35,103 nucleotides of DNA from Dehalococcoidales bacterium (lineage in GTDB: Bacteria > Chloroflexota > Dehalococcoidia > Dehalococcoidales > UBA5627). Below the pieces are notes generated by a model that searched no databases, was not told the origin of the DNA, and saw only the letters and a list, made by a program, of their open reading frames with translations. A program made the position numbers and the translations under genes. Below are positions 1-7,549 of the stretch, piece after piece. Position 1 is the stretch's first letter; every line of letters starts with the position of its first letter. Location of the stretch: NCBI GenBank assembly GCA_012520835.1, contig JAAYNN010000001.1, positions 1 through 35,103 on the forward strand. The letters are read 5' to 3'.

Positions 1-254
1 CCGATGTTCGAGTATTTTTCCAGCACAATCTGGCGGCGTTTATTGCTGGTTTTACAGAGACACTGGCAGGGCACCACTTTACTGTAATCCGCTTTTCCGG
101 TCGGTAAAAGCGGATGAACGAATCCGGCGCCGCGGCAAGCGGGACAATCGGATAAAACAGCAGACTCTTCGCTAGTGTCGGACGTAGCGTCCGAATTCGC
201 CCCTGGTATACTTTTCAGGGTCGTCTTTTTTAGAATCTCGCTTATATGTTCCAT
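1..254 (-). CDS. DnaC/DnaI-like primosomal ATPase, N-terminal part (truncated by window edge)
   Basis: An open frame starts at ATG 254 and runs off the window after 84 residues without a stop. It encodes a short helical start (MEHISEILKK), a low-complexity linker, then a four-cysteine zinc-finger-like pattern, CPACRGAGFVHP followed by VVPCQCLC. This pattern is typical of the N-terminus of DnaC/DnaI/IstB-like helicase-loader ATPases in this group. The AAA+ domain would lie beyond the window, so the ATPase call is inferred. The gene overlaps the end of the DnaD-domain gene by 83 bases in another frame; both C-terminal and N-terminal sequences look genuine. Purine-rich ribosome-binding sequence (GAAGG, AGGAG) lies just upstream at about 257-266. 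Its place after dnaB and dnaD-like genes fits a helicase-loading role at replication initiation or restart. Confidence 0.72.
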   Translation of the reverse strand, partial: MEHISEILKKTTLKSIPGANSDATSDTSEESAVLSDCPACRGAGFVHPLLPTGKADYSKVVPCQCLCKTSNKRRQIVLEKYSNI

Positions 255-870
255 CGCTCCTACCTTCTTTAGCCCAGCGCTCCAAAACCGCTGTAATATA
301 ACTCAACTTGCGGATATTCTGTTTGACCGCTTCTTTTATGGCATCCGCAATCCAGTTTTCCGGGTACAGCTTCATGGCATCTTTCAATTCTTCGGCAATC
401 ATGGGGGTCAGCATGCCGATATTTTCTTCGTAAATGGCGAAGATATTTACCGGCTCTTGCATATTTACCGGCTCTGCCGTTGCTGTCTTTATACCAGCAA
501 TCTTTATTTCGCCGTCCCTTATTTTTTCGGCTGCCTGTCGGTCCGCTGCGGTATTTAAGAAATAAATCTCTCCGCTTTCTGTCGCTAACCCGATAATAGT
601 CTTGCGCTTCATTGCCAGTTGCAGGGCCTTTTTCAATTCATCCTGAGGGTCGGCTGCCTTTTTAAAGTTAGCCATCAGGCTGGCATTTGCCGCCAGTTCG
701 GCAAAACTGACGAATCTGGGATAGCCCTTTTTATTATAGAGGGCTTCCATTATATATAATGTAACCTTCAGTTCTCCGATATCTTCGATTTGCGGCAGCA
801 GGTTATTGATAAAGGTATCGGGAACAGGCGTAAAGCTCATTTTAGCCGGAAAACCCTTGAAGGTCTTCAT
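172..870 (-). CDS. DnaD-domain replication protein
   Basis: The 232-residue protein has a winged-helix-like N-terminal half (residues about 10-110, beginning FTPVPDTFINNLLPQI) and a DnaD/DnaB2 C-terminal domain at about 150-205. The latter shows the family pattern ending in WIADAIKEAV and ITAVLERWAKEG, followed by the usual basic tail (GEFGRYVRH). Proteins of this family (DnaD, DnaB of Bacillus, phage replication proteins) bind DNA and help load the replicative helicase. The ATG at 870 overlaps the dnaB stop (ATGA), so translation is probably coupled. The 3' end overlaps the dnaC-like gene by 83 bases. The domain order and the neighbours make the replication role likely; the exact partner is inferred. 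Confidence 0.85.
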   Translation of the reverse strand: MKTFKGFPAKMSFTPVPDTFINNLLPQIEDIGELKVTLYIMEALYNKKGYPRFVSFAELAANASLMANFKKAADPQDELKKALQLAMKRKTIIGLATESGEIYFLNTAADRQAAEKIRDGEIKIAGIKTATAEPVNMQEPVNIFAIYEENIGMLTPMIAEELKDAMKLYPENWIADAIKEAVKQNIRKLSYITAVLERWAKEGRSDGTYKRDSKKDDPEKYTRGEFGRYVRH

Positions 871-2234
871 AATAACTCCTGCCCGGCCATGGTCAGGTTA
901 TCGAATTTGGTGAGCCTGTCAATAAAGCGTACTTTCACGTTGCCGATGGAGCCGTTCCTGTTCTTGGCAACGATGATATCAGCCAGTCCGCGCGGGTACT
1001 CTTCGTCGGGGTGTTCGGCTCTCCAGTCTTCCTCGGTGCGGTAATAAACCTCTTCGCGGTTGATGAATAACACCATATCGGCATCCTGCTCGATGCTGCC
1101 GCTGTCTCTGAGGTCGGAAAGCAGCGGTTCATGTTTTTCACGCTTTTCTATGGCGCGGCTGAGCTGCGAAACGGCGATAACCGGAACATTCAATTCGCGC
1201 GCCAGTGCTTTCAGCGAACGCGAGATGTAGCCGATTTCCTGGACGCGGTTGTCGTTGCGGGTATCACCCTGTAAAAGCTGCAGGTAATCGACGATAATCA
1301 AATCGACATTGCGCTCGAAGTTCAGGCGGCGCGCCTTGCTTCTCATTTCCATGACGCGCAGCTGTGGGGAATCATCTATAAATATGGAAGCCTCGGATAG
1401 GACGCCGATAGCTTCCATGACCTTTCTTTCTTCTTCCTCTGTGTTTAGAGTGAGCCTTAAACGCTTGGAATTGATGCCGGTTTCACTGGAAAGCATCCTT
1501 TGTACCAGCGACTCCCGGAACATTTCGAGACTGAAAATGGCTACACAGGCACCCTGATCGACGGCGGCGTTTCTGGCTATATTGAGGGCCAGGCTGGTTT
1601 TACCGACGCTGGGGCGGGCAGCCAGAACTATTAATTCCGAACGCTTGAAACCGCCCAGCAGGTCATCCAGACCGTGCAAGCCGGTAAATACCTGCGGAAT
1701 AGCCTGAAAACCGGCGGTTCCCGGTTGGTTAGGCGCTTCGAAGTAGCCGTCCAGAACATTTTTGATATGCACGAAGTCGAGCGAACGCTCGTGGCGCAGG
1801 CGGAAGAGGGTATCCTCCGCCCGGTTCAAGGCGGCGCTGACATCCGGGTCGGCTTCGTATCCTATTTCCGATATCTTATCGGCTGCCGAAATCAATTGCC
1901 TCATTATCGAAAGCCGGTAGACGATGCGGGCATAGTGCTCGATATCCAGAGAAGTCGGCACGATTGAAATCAGGCGGCTTAAATAGGCCGCACCGCCGCA
2001 TTTTTCCAGCAATCCTTCGCGTTCCAGTTCCTGTGCCACGGTAATCTGGTTGATGGCTTCGTCGCGCTGATACAATGAAAAGCAGGCCTGGTAGATCCAG
2101 CGGTTCTGCTCGGAGTAGAAATCCTTGGGTTGTAAAAAAACGGTCGCTTCGTAAATGGCACGTCCGTCTATCAACAGCGAACCGTTGACGGCTTCCTCGG
2201 CGTCTATATCGTGCGGTGGCAGGCGCTCAGGCAC
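867..2234 (-). CDS. dnaB: Replicative DNA helicase DnaB
   Basis: This is the ring-shaped 5'-3' helicase that unwinds DNA ahead of the replisome. It is 455 residues long, normal for the family. The N-terminal DnaB domain (1-105) starts with the canonical LPPHDIDAEEAVNGSLL. The RecA-like domain follows, with Walker A ARPSVGKT at 206-213, Walker B LIIVDYLQLL at 312-321 and the SGSIEQDADMV motif near 378-388. No intein is present. The start is GTG at 2234, one base after the rplI stop, with GGAGG upstream inside the rplI end. It lies in an rplI-dnaB-dnaD-like-dnaC-like series, so helicase and loader components appear to be co-transcribed. Confidence 0.97.
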   Translation of the reverse strand: MPERLPPHDIDAEEAVNGSLLIDGRAIYEATVFLQPKDFYSEQNRWIYQACFSLYQRDEAINQITVAQELEREGLLEKCGGAAYLSRLISIVPTSLDIEHYARIVYRLSIMRQLISAADKISEIGYEADPDVSAALNRAEDTLFRLRHERSLDFVHIKNVLDGYFEAPNQPGTAGFQAIPQVFTGLHGLDDLLGGFKRSELIVLAARPSVGKTSLALNIARNAAVDQGACVAIFSLEMFRESLVQRMLSSETGINSKRLRLTLNTEEEERKVMEAIGVLSEASIFIDDSPQLRVMEMRSKARRLNFERNVDLIIVDYLQLLQGDTRNDNRVQEIGYISRSLKALARELNVPVIAVSQLSRAIEKREKHEPLLSDLRDSGSIEQDADMVLFINREEVYYRTEEDWRAEHPDEEYPRGLADIIVAKNRNGSIGNVKVRFIDRLTKFDNLTMAGQELL

Positions 2235-2235
2235 T

Positions 2236-2691
2236 TCAGTTTTCCTCCAGATTTTTCACCGTTACCTTCAGTTTGGCATTGATATCTTTATATAATTTTA
2301 CCGTAACATCGAAAGCCCCCAGTTCGCGGATGGGCTCGGAGAGTTCTATTTTACGTTTATCGACAACCAGCCCGGCGGTAGCTTCCAGTTCTTTAGCGAT
2401 ATCGGCGCCGGTAATAGACCCGAAGAGGCGGTTTTTGGCACCGACCTTGGCCTTTATGATCAGGTTCATTTTCGAAAGCTGTTCCGCCGTCTGGCGGTAT
2501 TCCGCTTCCATTTGCGCCTGTTTCTTTTCATGTGCCCGGGCCTGTGCTTCCATCTGGGATATTACCTTGGCAGTGGCCGGGGCAGCCAGATTATTGGGGA
2601 TGAGGTAATTCCTGGCATATCCGTCGGGGACATTTTTTACTTCTCCGGCTTTGGCAACATTAGGGACATCCTTTAAAAAAACCACGTTCAT
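2236..2691 (-). CDS. rplI: 50S ribosomal protein bL9
   Basis: The 151-residue protein begins with the bL9 signature MNVVFLKDVPNVAKAG and continues with GYARNYLIPNNLA, which binds 23S rRNA. A long connecting helix (about 40-80) and a C-terminal domain (about 80-150) complete the usual bL9 architecture and length. The ribosome-binding site AAAGGA precedes ATG 2691. It is the first gene of the rplI-dnaB cassette, a pairing common in bacteria, and has its own likely promoter at 2726-2754. Confidence 0.97.
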   Translation of the reverse strand: MNVVFLKDVPNVAKAGEVKNVPDGYARNYLIPNNLAAPATAKVISQMEAQARAHEKKQAQMEAEYRQTAEQLSKMNLIIKAKVGAKNRLFGSITGADIAKELEATAGLVVDKRKIELSEPIRELGAFDVTVKLYKDINAKLKVTVKNLEEN

Positions 2692-2725
2692 ACTGCGTTA
2701 TCCTTTAACAAAATTACTCACCAAT

Positions 2726-2754
2726 ATTATACTGCATTACGGGACCAGTTTAAA
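2726..2754 (-). promoter_or_regulatory. Putative sigma-70 promoter of rplI-dnaB
   Basis: On the minus strand TTTAAA (2749-2754) is separated by 17 bases from a perfect TATAAT (2726-2731). The expected start lies near 2719, giving a leader of about 29 bases before rplI. The -35 box overlaps the end of trxB. Confidence 0.6.
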
Positions 2755-3673
2755 CCAGATTTTCGATATAAGCGGCAGCTGAAACGGCAGCCACCGCCCC
2801 GTCTCCGGCGGCGGCAACCACCTGTCTGATCGAATTGATACGTATGTCACCGGCGGCAAAAACACCCGGTACAGCAGTTTCCATCATGTTATTAACGATA
2901 ACCGCCCCCTTTTCATCGAGCGGAACGATATCCTTTAGATAAGACGTATTCGGTATCAAGCCGATGGCTACGAAAACGCCGTCAACTTCGAGGTATGAAT
3001 CTTGACCTGTCCTGACATCTTCCAGCCTCAACCTGTTAACGAACGTTTCACCCTGTACTTCCCTGACAATGCTGTTCCAGATGCATTCGATTTTGGGTTC
3101 GGCAAAGACCTTATCCTGTACCACCGGAGTTGCCCGGAACTGGTCTCGCCTGTGTATCAGGCTGACTTTTGAAGCGAACCTGGCGATATGCAGCGCCTCG
3201 TATAAAGCGGAATTGCCTCCCCCCACCACGGCTACCCTTTTATCGCGGAAGAAGGGGGCGTCGCAGGTGGCACAGTAGGAGACGCCTTTGCCAGTATATT
3301 CCTTTTCGCCCGGAGCGTTTAGCTTCTGTCTTTCGGAGCCGCCGGCAATAATCAGCGCTTTGGCTGTAAAATGGCCCTGCGCTACGGTTACGGTTTTTAT
3401 ATTTCCGTCAACTTTTACGGAGATAACATCATCGTTGATAACCTCTGCCCCGTAGAGCGCTGCCTGTTCATTCATCAGGGTGGTGAGTTCCATGCCGCCG
3501 ATTTCCTTTGGAAAACCGGGATAGTTATCGACCTTTTCGGCTTCATTGATATTGCCTCCGATCAGCCCTTTTTCGATTATTAAGGTCGAAAGCTTGTTTC
3601 GGGAGGTGTATAAAGCGGCGGTAAGCCCAGCCGAGCCGCCGCCGATAATGATGACATCGTAAACCTTACTCAT
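2750..3673 (-). CDS. trxB: Thioredoxin reductase
   Basis: This NADPH-dependent flavoenzyme reduces thioredoxin in the cytoplasm. The 307-residue protein has the FAD-binding GGGSAG at 11-16, the redox-active CATC at 134-137 followed by DAPFF, and the NAD(P)H-binding GGGNSA at 151-156. A second FAD motif, GVFAAGDIR, lies near the C-terminus. Length and domain order match low-molecular-weight thioredoxin reductases. ATG 3673 is the natural start, with AAGGAG upstream. It is divergent from uvrA and followed by rplI. No thioredoxin gene is in the window. Confidence 0.95.
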   Translation of the reverse strand: MSKVYDVIIIGGGSAGLTAALYTSRNKLSTLIIEKGLIGGNINEAEKVDNYPGFPKEIGGMELTTLMNEQAALYGAEVINDDVISVKVDGNIKTVTVAQGHFTAKALIIAGGSERQKLNAPGEKEYTGKGVSYCATCDAPFFRDKRVAVVGGGNSALYEALHIARFASKVSLIHRRDQFRATPVVQDKVFAEPKIECIWNSIVREVQGETFVNRLRLEDVRTGQDSYLEVDGVFVAIGLIPNTSYLKDIVPLDEKGAVIVNNMMETAVPGVFAAGDIRINSIRQVVAAAGDGAVAAVSAAAYIENLV

Positions 3674-3887
3674 GGGGCAATACTCCTTTTAATAGTCTCA
3701 ACGCTATCTAAAACAATACATTTTTATTACTGAAGAACAGGGTTGAGGGGGGAAATAACTTGCTGATTTTCCTTTATAAATATTAGCAACCCCGGCGGGT
3801 TGTGGCAAGTCAAAGCGATAAATTCAGTCTTTTTTAAAATTCTTTTTTCATCACTCTAAAAGCATCTTATTATTGCTGCGCTTTTGC

Positions 3888-3916
3888 TTGTTAGCGTTTT
3901 TAGCTGATGATACAAT
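3888..3916 (+). promoter_or_regulatory. Putative extended -10 promoter of uvrA
   Basis: TTGTTA (3888-3893), a 17-base spacer and TGA-TACAAT (hexamer 3911-3916) form a good sigma-70 promoter with an extended -10. A CAGGAG ribosome-binding site at 3925-3930 precedes ATG 3936, so the leader would be only about 13 bases. The rest of the 262-base trxB-uvrA gap holds a small hairpin (CAACCC/GGGTTG, 3787-3802) of unknown role. Confidence 0.6.
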
Positions 3917-3935
3917 GTTATGAACAGGAGAAAAA

Positions 3936-6764
3936 ATGCCTTTAGATTCAATATTCATCAAGGGAGCTCGCGAACACAATCTTAAAAATATCGATGTTAC
4001 CATTCCGCGTGACAAGCTGGTAGTGATTACCGGCGTTTCCGGTTCCGGCAAGAGCTCGCTGGCATTCGATACCATTTATGCCGAGGGGCAGCGCCGCTAC
4101 ATGGAGTCGCTCTCGGCTTATGCGCGCCAGTTTTTAGGGCGCATGGAAAAGCCCGATGTCGATTACATTGAAGGGCTCAGCCCGGCGATTTCCATCGACC
4201 AGAAGGGCACCAGCCGTAATCCGCGTTCTACGGTGGGGACTGTTACGGAAATCTACGATTATTTAAGGCTGCTTTTTGCACGCACCGGTCATCCGCACTG
4301 CCCTGAATGCGGGCGCGAAATAACGGTACAAACCGTTGAGCAAATCGTGGATGCCGTCAAATCCCTGCCGGCAGATAGCCGTATTATGATACTGTCTCCG
4401 CTGGTAAAGAGCCGCAAAGGCGAATACCAGCAGGTCTTCAACGACCTGCGCAAAGCCGGATATGCCCGTGTGCGCGTCGATAAAGAAATCCGCGACCTCT
4501 CGGATGATTTTCAGCTCGCTAAGCAGAAGAAGCACACCATCGAGGCGGTCATCGACCGTCTTGTCATCGGGCAGAGCGACAGCCAGAGCCGCATCGCCGA
4601 TTCGGTTGAAACGGCATTGAAGCTGGGTGGGGGAGTGGTTCTCATTTCAATTATCGACGGCGAGGAACTGCTTTTTTCGGAGCATTTTGCCTGCGTAAAC
4701 TGTGGCATCAGTTTAGGGGAAATCGCCCCGCGCACATTCAGTTTCAACAATCCGCACGGCGCCTGCCCGAATTGCACCGGCTTGGGAATAAAACTGGAAA
4801 TCGACCCGGACCTGGTGCTGCCGGATAAAGAACTGTCGCTTGAGGGAGGAGCCATTAAACCTTACCAGTGGCAGAACTGGTATATGTATTCGGTACGCGA
4901 AATGGCACGGCGCAACGGTTTTTCCACCTCGACTCCTATAAAAGATTTAACGCCCGGGCAAATCGATCTGGTCTTGTACGGCGAGGGCAATTTCAGCTAT
5001 AAATACCGCGACCGGCGCGGCAACGAGCGCGAGTACACCGACGGGTTCGAGGGAGTAATTCCGCGCATGGAAAGGCTGTACCACGACACCGAATCCGAAG
5101 TCTCACGTTCATATATCGAGCGTTACATGGTCTCCAAACCCTGCCCGGTTTGCGAAGGGAAAAGACTCAAACCTGAGGCTCTGGCAGTTACCATTGGGGA
5201 TAAAAATATCGACGATATCACTTCGATGTCGGTGGTTCATGTTTTGAAATGGGCTAAAAAGCTGGCCGGCAAGGATAGTATTTTCAACCAGCGCGAAAGG
5301 AAGATTGCACAGGAAATTTTAAAGGAAATCAGCGCGCGGCTGGGCTTTCTGGAGAATGTCGGGCTGGACTATCTTTCATTGAATCGTATGGCGGGGACGC
5401 TCTCGGGTGGCGAGGCACAGAGAATCCGGCTGGCGACGCAAATCGGCAGCGGGTTGATGGGCGTGCTTTATATCTGCGACGAACCGACTATCGGCTTGCA
5501 TCCGGCTGATGACTTTCGTCTCATTCGTACACTTAAAGAACTGAAGGATTTAGGCAACACCCTCATCGTCGTCGAACATGACGAAGCCATGATGCGGGCA
5601 GCCGATTATATCATCGATATGGGGCCGGGTGCCGGTGAACACGGCGGTTATGTTGTTGCCAGCGGCACTTTAGGTGATATTCTTACATCCGAAAAGTCGT
5701 TGACCGGCCAGTACCTTTCCGGACGCAAGAGCATACCTCTGCCGGAAAAAAGACGCACCGGCAACGGCACGGATATCATCATCAAAGGGGCACGGCAGAA
5801 CAACCTGAAAAACATCGATGCAATCATACCGCTGGGGAAAATGGTCTGCATTACGGGTATCTCGGGCAGCGGCAAGAGTACCTTAATCAGCGATATTTTA
5901 TATAAAAAACTGGCGCAAATCCTTTATAAGGCCAGGGAGAATCCGGGTGAGGTCGACAGCATCGAGGGGATTTCAAACATCGATAAAGTCATCAATATCG
6001 ACCAGTCTCCCATCGGGCGCACTCCGCGCAGCAATCCGGCCACCTATACCGGTTTGTTTACACATGTGCGTGAGCTGTTTGCCACATCGCCCGAGGCACG
6101 TCTGCGCGGCTACAAAGCCGGCAGGTTTTCCTTCAACGTCAAGGGGGGCAGGTGCGAAGCCTGCCGCGGAGACGGGTATATCCAAATCGAGATGCATTTT
6201 TTACCCGATGTTACCGTTCCCTGCGAGGTCTGCAAAGGCAAGCGCTACGACCGCGAGGTGCTGGAAATCCGCTTCAAGGGCAAGAATATTGCCGAAGTGC
6301 TGGATATGACAGTCGAGCAGGCGCTTTCCTATTTTGAGCACTTCCCGGCGGTAAAAAATAAATTGAAAACATTGTATGACGTTGGCTTGGGATACATTCA
6401 CCTCGGACAGCCGGCCACCACTCTTTCCGGCGGCGAGGCGCAGAGAATCAAGCTGGCGACAGAGCTATCGAAGAGGGCGACCGGCAGAACGATGTATATT
6501 CTCGATGAACCGACTACCGGTCTTTCATTCGAGGATGTGGCGGCTTTGTTAAAAGTGTTGCAGAGGCTGGCCGATGCCGGAAACACGGTGGTGATTATCG
6601 AACATAACCTTGATATCATCAAGAGCGCTGACTGGATTATCGACCTGGGGCCGGGGGCGGGCGACAGGGGCGGGCGCATCGTGGCCGTGGGAACACCGGA
6701 GGAAATTGCCGCCAATAAAAAATCGGTGACTGGAGAGTACCTTAAAAAGGTATTGTTTACATAA
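3936..6764 (+). CDS. uvrA: Excinuclease ABC subunit A
   Basis: UvrA is the damage-recognition ATPase of nucleotide excision repair and loads UvrB on DNA. The 942-residue protein has two ABC modules. Walker A motifs are GVSGSGKS (33-40) and GISGSGKS (about 641-648). ABC signatures LSGGEAQRIRLA (about 489) and LSGGEAQRIKLA (about 830) are both present. Two four-cysteine zinc modules sit at C253/C256/C277/C280 and C740/C743/C763/C766, nearly the same numbering as the E. coli protein. All essential elements are intact. It is monocistronic, divergent from trxB; uvrB and uvrC are not in the window. Confidence 0.98.
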   Translation: MPLDSIFIKGAREHNLKNIDVTIPRDKLVVITGVSGSGKSSLAFDTIYAEGQRRYMESLSAYARQFLGRMEKPDVDYIEGLSPAISIDQKGTSRNPRSTVGTVTEIYDYLRLLFARTGHPHCPECGREITVQTVEQIVDAVKSLPADSRIMILSPLVKSRKGEYQQVFNDLRKAGYARVRVDKEIRDLSDDFQLAKQKKHTIEAVIDRLVIGQSDSQSRIADSVETALKLGGGVVLISIIDGEELLFSEHFACVNCGISLGEIAPRTFSFNNPHGACPNCTGLGIKLEIDPDLVLPDKELSLEGGAIKPYQWQNWYMYSVREMARRNGFSTSTPIKDLTPGQIDLVLYGEGNFSYKYRDRRGNEREYTDGFEGVIPRMERLYHDTESEVSRSYIERYMVSKPCPVCEGKRLKPEALAVTIGDKNIDDITSMSVVHVLKWAKKLAGKDSIFNQRERKIAQEILKEISARLGFLENVGLDYLSLNRMAGTLSGGEAQRIRLATQIGSGLMGVLYICDEPTIGLHPADDFRLIRTLKELKDLGNTLIVVEHDEAMMRAADYIIDMGPGAGEHGGYVVASGTLGDILTSEKSLTGQYLSGRKSIPLPEKRRTGNGTDIIIKGARQNNLKNIDAIIPLGKMVCITGISGSGKSTLISDILYKKLAQILYKARENPGEVDSIEGISNIDKVINIDQSPIGRTPRSNPATYTGLFTHVRELFATSPEARLRGYKAGRFSFNVKGGRCEACRGDGYIQIEMHFLPDVTVPCEVCKGKRYDREVLEIRFKGKNIAEVLDMTVEQALSYFEHFPAVKNKLKTLYDVGLGYIHLGQPATTLSGGEAQRIKLATELSKRATGRTMYILDEPTTGLSFEDVAALLKVLQRLADAGNTVVIIEHNLDIIKSADWIIDLGPGAGDRGGRIVAVGTPEEIAANKKSVTGEYLKKVLFT

Positions 6765-6821
6765 AGATACTGAAGTCGTGCTGTGATTATCTTGAAGAGT
6801 TGCTTTTATCAAGGGACATCC

Positions 6822-6925
6822 TTCGACAGGCTCAGTACGAATGAGATTTATCGGGGCTGGTTGCAAAGTCAGTGTATTTGTCATGCTGAGTTCGTGGTGG
6901 TCGAACGAAGCATCTGGGGAGGGGT
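6822..6925. repeat. Composite intergenic repeat, copy A
   Basis: This copy has two conserved blocks, 6822-6841 (TTCGACAGGCTCA..ACGAA) and 6879-6925 (TGTCATGCTGA.TTCG then GAAGCATCTGGGG). Both recur at 10333-10436 with exactly the same 57-base offset between block starts. The second block matches 41 of 47 positions; the bases between the blocks are largely unrelated. Inverted TTCG/CGAA motifs suggest foldable, REP-like DNA. It lies between uvrA and the HD-domain gene. Confidence 0.7.
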
Positions 6926-6937
6926 TTGCCATTTTGA

Positions 6938-6965
6938 TTGAAAAACATAATTTATGTTGTATTAC
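6938..6965 (+). promoter_or_regulatory. Possible promoter with palindromic operator upstream of HD-domain gene
   Basis: TTGAAA (6938-6943) and TATTAC (6960-6965) are 16 bases apart. The spacer contains a perfect 15-base palindrome, AACATAA-T-TTATGTT, at 6944-6958. A protein bound there would block polymerase, so it is a candidate operator. The promoter match is moderate and no regulator is known. Confidence 0.35.
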
Positions 6966-6997
6966 AAAAAGTTAAATGAATAAAGGAAGCTGGAATA

Positions 6998-7549
6998 ATG
7001 GATAGACAAACAGCACTGGAAACTGTAAAAGCCAATATCAAAAATCAAAACCTGATTAAACATATGATAGCCACCGAGGCCATCATGCGGGCACTGGCAA
7101 AACATTTCGGGGAGGATGAGGAGGAGTGGGGTATTGCCGGGCTTTTGCATGATATCGACCTCGATTGCGTCGGCGACGATATGACGGTTCATGGCAGGGT
7201 CAGCGCGGAGATGGCGAAAAAAGCCGGAGCCAATGAAGCTATGGTGCATGCCATCCTTTGCCACAACGAGACGTTGGGTATCGAGCGTCTAAATAATTTC
7301 GATAAAGCCCTCTACTGTGCCGACCCGTTGACTGGCTTGATAACGGCAGCGGCGCTTGTGCGCCCCGAAAAAAAGCTGGCTTTTGTGGAAGCCAAATCGG
7401 TTGCCAAGCGGTTCAAGGAAAAGAGTTTTGCCGCCGGAGCGAATAGAGAACAGATTGCCTCGTGCAGAGAACTGGGTTTGGAATTGAACGAGTTTATCGA
7501 ACTGGGGCTGAAGGCCATGCAGGGGGTGGCAGAGGAGTTGGGACTCTAA
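6998..7549 (+). CDS. HD-domain metal-dependent phosphohydrolase
   Basis: The 183-residue cytoplasmic protein has an HD-domain arrangement. An early histidine is at KHMIATEAIMRALA, the HD doublet at GLLHDIDLD, and further histidines at VHGRVSAEMA and VHAILCHNE. The conserved aspartate of the last motif is in ALYCADPLTGLI. It resembles the short stand-alone HDIG predicted hydrolases (COG2316-like); the natural substrate is unknown. The ribosome-binding site AAGGAAG (6983-6989) supports ATG 6998. Its stop codon overlaps the stop of the convergent sbcC-like gene, leaving no room for an intervening terminator. Confidence 0.8.
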   Translation: MDRQTALETVKANIKNQNLIKHMIATEAIMRALAKHFGEDEEEWGIAGLLHDIDLDCVGDDMTVHGRVSAEMAKKAGANEAMVHAILCHNETLGIERLNNFDKALYCADPLTGLITAAALVRPEKKLAFVEAKSVAKRFKEKSFAAGANREQIASCRELGLELNEFIELGLKAMQGVAEELGL

